Assembly (NCBI RefSeq): GCF_001514495.1
Contig: NZ_BCNM01000009.1
Span: 62,001-126,000, forward strand
Length of the DNA: 64,000 nucleotides
Source of the DNA: Paenibacillus pabuli NBRC 13638
GTDB taxonomy: Bacteria; Bacillota; Bacilli; Paenibacillales; Paenibacillaceae
Reading direction: 5' to 3'
Below are positions 60,287 through 64,000 of the stretch, one piece after another (position 1 is the first letter of the stretch; every line of letters starts with the position of its first letter). The translations under genes were made by a program, and so were the position numbers. The notes below the pieces were generated by a model. The model was given only the letters and a program-made list of their open reading frames with translations, searched no databases and was not told the origin of the DNA.

Positions 60287-61999
60287 TTATATTTTTAATT
60301 TTTCAATGGAGGCCAGCAGATCATCGGACAATTCTTTCAGGGTTTGAATATTGCCGCTAATCGTTTCCATCGAACTCACCTGCTCTTCGGCCGAAGCAGA
60401 TACTTCTTCTACACTCGCCGCGGATTGCTCCGACACTGCCGAAATCTGTTGGCTAAAATCATTCATGCGTCCGCTCGTCTCCTGCATACCCTCCAAGCCA
60501 TCCGTCATAGTCGCAATGACCTGGACCATGCTCTCGACCGATTCACTAATGGTACGGAACAGATTGCCGGAAATACGTACTTGCTGTTGCCCCCGCTCAG
60601 TCTCCAGTACACCTGTACGAAGTTCCTCAACCACACCCTGGGAATCCCGCTGAATGTCCTCTGTGATGACTGTAATCTCTTCCACCGAAGTTTGAACGGC
60701 TTCGGACAATTTCCGCACTTCTGCTGCGACGACTGCGAATCCGCGTCCGCTCTCCCCCGCACGAGCTGCTTCAATGGAAGCATTCAAAGCAAGCAGGTTG
60801 GTCTGGCGTGCGATATCATGGATGACCTGAACCAGCTGCGAGATATCTTCATTTTTGCGGTCAAGCTGTTCCATTTTGTTCATGGAAGACGAAACTGCCC
60901 CAGCGATCTGCTGCATCTGGTTTACAGATTGTTCCATCGACTCGCGACCATTGTGTCCCTGCTTCAGAATGAGGTCTGACATCCGTCGAAGCTGGTTTCC
61001 CTGCTCGGAATGCTGCTGGATAAGGATATTAAGTCCTTCAACGGTACGAGCGGATTCTACAGCCGTTTCCGCCTGACTCTCTGCCGCTTTTGCCGACTCT
61101 TCCATCGTTATGGCAATTTGGCGACTGCCAATCTTAACCTCTTCGGAGGAGATGGCCAATTCGCTGCTTTGGCGATTGACGGATTCAGCGATACGTCTAA
61201 CATTCAGTACCATGGACGTCAGATTACCTTTCATGTCATTCACCGCTTTGGCAAGCACACCAACTTCATCTTCATGTCTGGTATGTATATCCTGGACATT
61301 CAACTGACCTTCCGCAATCAGTTTCACGGCGCTGATCACCCGGAGCAAAGGTTTAACCACTTGAGAACGAATGATCGGAATACTGATTGCCGTGATAAGA
61401 ATCATTACCACTACACCAACAACAATGATCATTCTTCCATCCTGCACGGATCGAATCGTCTGCGCAGCAGAGATGCTGGATTGTTCCTGATTGTATTCCA
61501 CCAGATAGTCCAGATCGACTTGCATGGCATCGAAGGAATCGGCCCCTTTTCCGGATACTTCCTTGGCCAATTGTTCCTGTCCTTCATCACTCAGCTTAAT
61601 GGATTGTGTGTTGATCTTGAGGTAAGCTTCCCACTTCGTTTTGAATGCATCCCAATGTTCCTTTTCTTCCGTTGTCTTTTCCTGTTGATCGTATATTTTA
61701 ATCGCCTGGGCCGTTTCCCGAATGTACTTGGTACGCTCTTCCCCGAGGGCCGCTTTGACCCCGGCCTGTGCATCATAATGGCGGTAGCTCAATGATAAAA
61801 TATGTTCTGTCGTATAATTTAAACGGTTAATCTGTTGAAGTGAGGGCATCCAGTTATTGGTGATCTCATTCGTGTTTCTTTCCATGGAGTTCATTTGTGT
61901 AACAACGGTGACGCTAAGAAGAATTAAACAGAGGATTAATAGATAGAACGCGATGCTGATACGCAGACCGATACTCTTGATCTTGAATCTGCTAAACAT
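60287..61999 (-). CDS. Methyl-accepting chemotaxis protein
   Basis: A 570-residue chemoreceptor. Membrane segments lie at about residues 10-32 and 188-208, with a four-helix-bundle sensor (4HB_MCP_1) between. A HAMP domain ([25 protein letters not shown]...) follows, then a long signalling coiled coil with the hairpin tip [42 protein letters not shown]. It sends attractant or repellent information to CheA/CheW. The ligand is unknown. The ribosome site is GGGAGG. No che genes are nearby; a sigma-D-like promoter precedes it. Confidence 0.95.
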   Translation of the reverse strand: MFSRFKIKSIGLRISIAFYLLILCLILLSVTVVTQMNSMERNTNEITNNWMPSLQQINRLNYTTEHILSLSYRHYDAQAGVKAALGEERTKYIRETAQAIKIYDQQEKTTEEKEHWDAFKTKWEAYLKINTQSIKLSDEGQEQLAKEVSGKGADSFDAMQVDLDYLVEYNQEQSSISAAQTIRSVQDGRMIIVVGVVVMILITAISIPIIRSQVVKPLLRVISAVKLIAEGQLNVQDIHTRHEDEVGVLAKAVNDMKGNLTSMVLNVRRIAESVNRQSSELAISSEEVKIGSRQIAITMEESAKAAESQAETAVESARTVEGLNILIQQHSEQGNQLRRMSDLILKQGHNGRESMEQSVNQMQQIAGAVSSSMNKMEQLDRKNEDISQLVQVIHDIARQTNLLALNASIEAARAGESGRGFAVVAAEVRKLSEAVQTSVEEITVITEDIQRDSQGVVEELRTGVLETERGQQQVRISGNLFRTISESVESMVQVIATMTDGLEGMQETSGRMNDFSQQISAVSEQSAASVEEVSASAEEQVSSMETISGNIQTLKELSDDLLASIEKLKI

Positions 62000-62037
62000 A
62001 TGATTTCCTCCCTGTGCCTATTTTCGGCCACTTCCGA

Positions 62038-62063
62038 ATATAGGTTCTTTTGTCGTTGTTTTA
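62038..62063 (-). promoter_or_regulatory. Possible sigma-D promoter of the chemoreceptor gene
   Basis: Minus strand TAAA (62063-62060), 14 bases, ACCTATAT (62045-62038), six of eight matches to the GCCGATAT consensus. The distance to the ATG is about 40 bases. Motility genes of Bacilli are often under sigma-D. Confidence 0.45.
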
Positions 62064-62203
62064 CCCTTCTTTTGGCATATTGCAAAATAATCTGTTCAAT
62101 ACAATATCTATAGGAAAACAGACGTAACGTATTATAACATTCTTTTGTTAAGGACATGCTCTGTTTTGTTAAAGATGGTGGATGGCTGCCCGACTCAATT
62201 CAA

Positions 62204-62243
62204 AAAGAGCTGCAGCATACGGATTACCGATCTGCAGCTCTTT
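62204..62243 (-). terminator. Terminator of the luciferase-like gene
   Basis: Perfect 12-bp inverted repeat AAAGAGCTGCAG/CTGCAGCTCTTT with a 16-base loop, followed on the minus strand by TTGAATTG after an added run of T. Confidence 0.85.
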
Positions 62244-62291
62244 AGATTGTGAAACAAATTAGGAATCAGGTAGAGAGTAAGCTCGTGCACA

Positions 62292-63314
62292 TTACGCTTC
62301 AGCCAGCAATCTGTAAGAGGCCAACCTGCGCTCATAATCCGGTCCAGCCGTAACCACAAGCAATCGATTGGTACCCAGTTTGTCGCTCACCTGCTGTAAC
62401 TTTTCCCAAATCTGCAAAGGTGTGCCTGTATAATGGCGCTGTGCTTCCGTTTCGCTGGCATGGTCCACATCATGAGCTATCGTGTCAGGATGGGTACGGG
62501 TGTGGATATCGGGCTGTCTTGGAACCTCTTCCCCTCCCGCTCCCCGGTTCTTCGTCATTTCACGACTCCAGGACAGCGCCTCTTCCTCTGTCTCCGCACA
62601 CAGAATGCTGACAGCAACCATGACCTCCGGCTCTTTCCGATGGGCACTTGGGATGAACCCCTCCCGGTAACGACGTACAGCCTCTGTACCATCAGCGTCA
62701 CTCATGAATTGACCGAATACATACCCCATACCGAAACGGGCAGCGAACTCCGCGCTCTTTACGTTGGTACCCAGCATCCATAAGGATAGGGGAAGCTCCG
62801 GGATCGGGCGAGCCGTCACGGGATGCTCCTCATAAGTATAACGATCCTCCAGCAATTCCGTCAGTGCAGCGAGAGATTCAGGCAGCTTGGACACATGTTG
62901 CAAGTAATTGCCACTCAAGGCCATCGTTGCATGCGGACCACCGCCTGGCGCACGACCCAAGCCGAGCTCCATTCGCCCCGGATAGAGGGCGGCGAGCAGC
63001 CGGAATGACTCCGCTACCTTAAGCGGGCTATAATGCGGAAGAAGCACAGCTCCGGAGCCAAGCTGAATCGTGTTGGTTCTCGCCCCAATATGAGCAAGCA
63101 GCACTTCCGGTGATGCCGATGCAAGTTCGTCCATATCATGATGCTCAGACGTCCAGTACCTTGAATACCCCCAAGTCTCAGCACGCTGCGCAAGGGTAAC
63201 GGATTGTTGAAGCGCCTGTTCTGCCGTGGCACCGTTCAACCTTGGAACAAGGTCAAGTACGCCCAGATTGTATTTCCCACTGATGTTCGCACCCAAGCGG
63301 CTCATCCCCTCCAT
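62292..63314 (-). CDS. LLM class flavin-dependent oxidoreductase
   Basis: A 340-residue bacterial-luciferase-like monooxygenase fold. LGVLDLVPRLNGATAEQALQQSV at the N-terminus, RYWTSEHHDMDELASASPEVLLAHIGARTNTIQLGSGAVLLPHYSPLKVAE, and LGLGRAPGGGP are typical of the MsnO8/YhbW-like group. It uses FMNH2 or F420; the substrate is unknown. Start codons ATG 63314 and 63305 both have weak ribosome sites because the GGAGGGG there overlaps them. It runs in the same direction as the dGTPase-like gene, nine bases after its stop, so the two are probably co-transcribed. Confidence 0.9.
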   Translation of the reverse strand: MEGMSRLGANISGKYNLGVLDLVPRLNGATAEQALQQSVTLAQRAETWGYSRYWTSEHHDMDELASASPEVLLAHIGARTNTIQLGSGAVLLPHYSPLKVAESFRLLAALYPGRMELGLGRAPGGGPHATMALSGNYLQHVSKLPESLAALTELLEDRYTYEEHPVTARPIPELPLSLWMLGTNVKSAEFAARFGMGYVFGQFMSDADGTEAVRRYREGFIPSAHRKEPEVMVAVSILCAETEEEALSWSREMTKNRGAGGEEVPRQPDIHTRTHPDTIAHDVDHASETEAQRHYTGTPLQIWEKLQQVSDKLGTNRLLVVTAGPDYERRLASYRLLAEA

Positions 63315-63323
63315 CTCGCTTAT

Positions 63324-64000
63324 CTAGTCCAGATCGTAAATAGAACCGACCTTGAGACCGTAAAGTTCATTATATATTTTCTCGGCAAAAGCATCCGTCA
63401 TCCCGGCAATATAGTCGATCACCATATGCTCCCATGTCCAGATCGGATTAGCCTTCGCCTGATCCTTCTCATACCGTTGCAGCCAATCAGACGGAATAAT
63501 GGATTTGGATGTCTCTGGATCAAGGAAAGCATCCCACAGACGTTTGATCATCCATTCACTGCGCTTTTGCAGCCGCTGGACTCGCAGATCCCGAATCATA
63601 GTCACCCAGGCGAAGCTCTTGAGCACACTCACTGTACGCAGCATGTCTAGATCCTCGGCACCCTCACGGACAAACGTGACCTTCTTCCAGTCTCCGTTAT
63701 CAATGACCCCCAGGCTGGCAACAAAAAGGCTGACCCAGTATGCCTTGACCTCACGGCGGGTACGTGAGTAATCATGCTCACAGAACGGCATCTTTTCATT
63801 CCAGATACGCAGAAACGAAGCGAGTACTTCTTCTACCTTTTGCCCAATCGCTTCCCTTGTCCACCCGTTCCAGAACAGATCCTCCAGCGTCGTAATCTTA
63901 TCCACAATCAACCGATTGATATGCGGATCTTGGAGGAAATGCTCATGCACTTCAATCTTGCCTGCCTTGATGCCGTCCTCCAGATCATGGGCAGAGTACG
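63324..64000 (-). CDS. dGTPase-like HD-domain phosphohydrolase (5' truncated by window)
   Basis: The frame is open to the right edge of the window, so only the C-terminal 225 residues are present. Just inside the edge it reads YSAHDLEDGIKAGKI, the conserved second HD segment of deoxyguanosine triphosphate triphosphohydrolases. After it come the helical C-terminal parts (EDLDMLRTVSVLKSFAWVTMIRDLRVQRLQKRSEWMIKRLWDAF...MVIDYIAGMTDAFA) typical of Dgt. It would hydrolyse dNTPs to nucleosides and triphosphate. The start codon is outside the window. Confidence 0.82.
   Translation of the reverse strand, partial: YSAHDLEDGIKAGKIEVHEHFLQDPHINRLIVDKITTLEDLFWNGWTREAIGQKVEEVLASFLRIWNEKMPFCEHDYSRTRREVKAYWVSLFVASLGVIDNGDWKKVTFVREGAEDLDMLRTVSVLKSFAWVTMIRDLRVQRLQKRSEWMIKRLWDAFLDPETSKSIIPSDWLQRYEKDQAKANPIWTWEHMVIDYIAGMTDAFAEKIYNELYGLKVGSIYDLD

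Noticed and set aside
61010..61795. 261-codon plus-strand frame
   Set aside because: Antisense to the chemoreceptor gene; no ribosome site.
1..64000. CRISPR arrays, tRNA or rRNA genes, prophage, transposase genes
   Set aside because: I looked for regular direct repeats, tRNA-like GGTTCGAATCC segments, conserved rRNA stretches, integrases and DDE transposases, and saw none.

Overview
The window looks like chromosomal DNA of an endospore-forming, low-to-mid GC Firmicute, most likely Paenibacillus. The reasons are the Bacillus-type gene order tsaE-tsaB-rimI-tsaD-ABC-F, an H-type small acid-soluble spore protein, a GerAB-type germination permease, Bacillus-style NHEJ (Ku plus LigD activities), T-box leaders, and sigma-A promoters with AGGAGG ribosome sites. 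I found no rRNA, tRNA, CRISPR array, transposase gene or prophage. All identifications are by reading the sequence; no search was run.

Layout. 1-8250: the 3' part of an ABC-F ATPase (+) faces leuA (-). Between them lies a cluster of DnaA boxes. leuA has a very long leader with two leucine T-boxes in tandem, a palindromic intergenic element and a strong promoter. Upstream of it sits the tRNA t6A operon tsaE-tsaB-rimI-tsaD, with a MITE-like element inserted exactly between tsaB and rimI. Next come a two-gene unit encoding an acidic protein and an SspH-like spore protein. 8448-13784 (+): ku, a catE-like dioxygenase, an orphan germination permease, then LigD split into a ligase gene and a polymerase gene. 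13847-24969: yitT, cardiolipin synthase, a CorC/HlyC protein, a secreted alpha/beta hydrolase, a GntR/DUF1648 pair with a clear operator, an AI-2E-family permease, and an ABC exporter led by a Cys-rich small protein.

25223-45045 (-) is a complete Wzx/Wzy-type exopolysaccharide locus: CpsB phosphatase, CpsC/CpsD tyrosine kinase, GalU, a priming phosphoglycosyl transferase, a UDP-glucuronate decarboxylase-like enzyme, five glycosyltransferases, Wzy, Wzx, a pyruvyl transferase, ManC, Ugd, an LCP ligase, VanZ and a membrane-anchored protein. An unknown 144-residue protein precedes it, and an Xre-like repressor gene is divergent. The promoter in front of this unit and the promoter of the ABC exporter 20 kb away carry the same 15-bp GATACA...TGTATC operator. 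This suggests that one small Xre-type regulator controls exopolysaccharide and an exporter together, and it is the most interesting candidate system here.

45844-64000: a 50-residue protein, a large glutamate synthase subunit without its small subunit, a YhgE/Pip protein with a TetR regulator, a UgtP/MGDG-synthase-like glycosyltransferase, a SleB/CwlJ-domain hydrolase, the RNA ligase-like phosphodiesterase ThpR, a D-2-hydroxyacid dehydrogenase, a THUMP/Trm11-like methyltransferase, a chemoreceptor, a luciferase-like oxidoreductase and the C-terminal part of a dGTPase-like protein running off the right edge.
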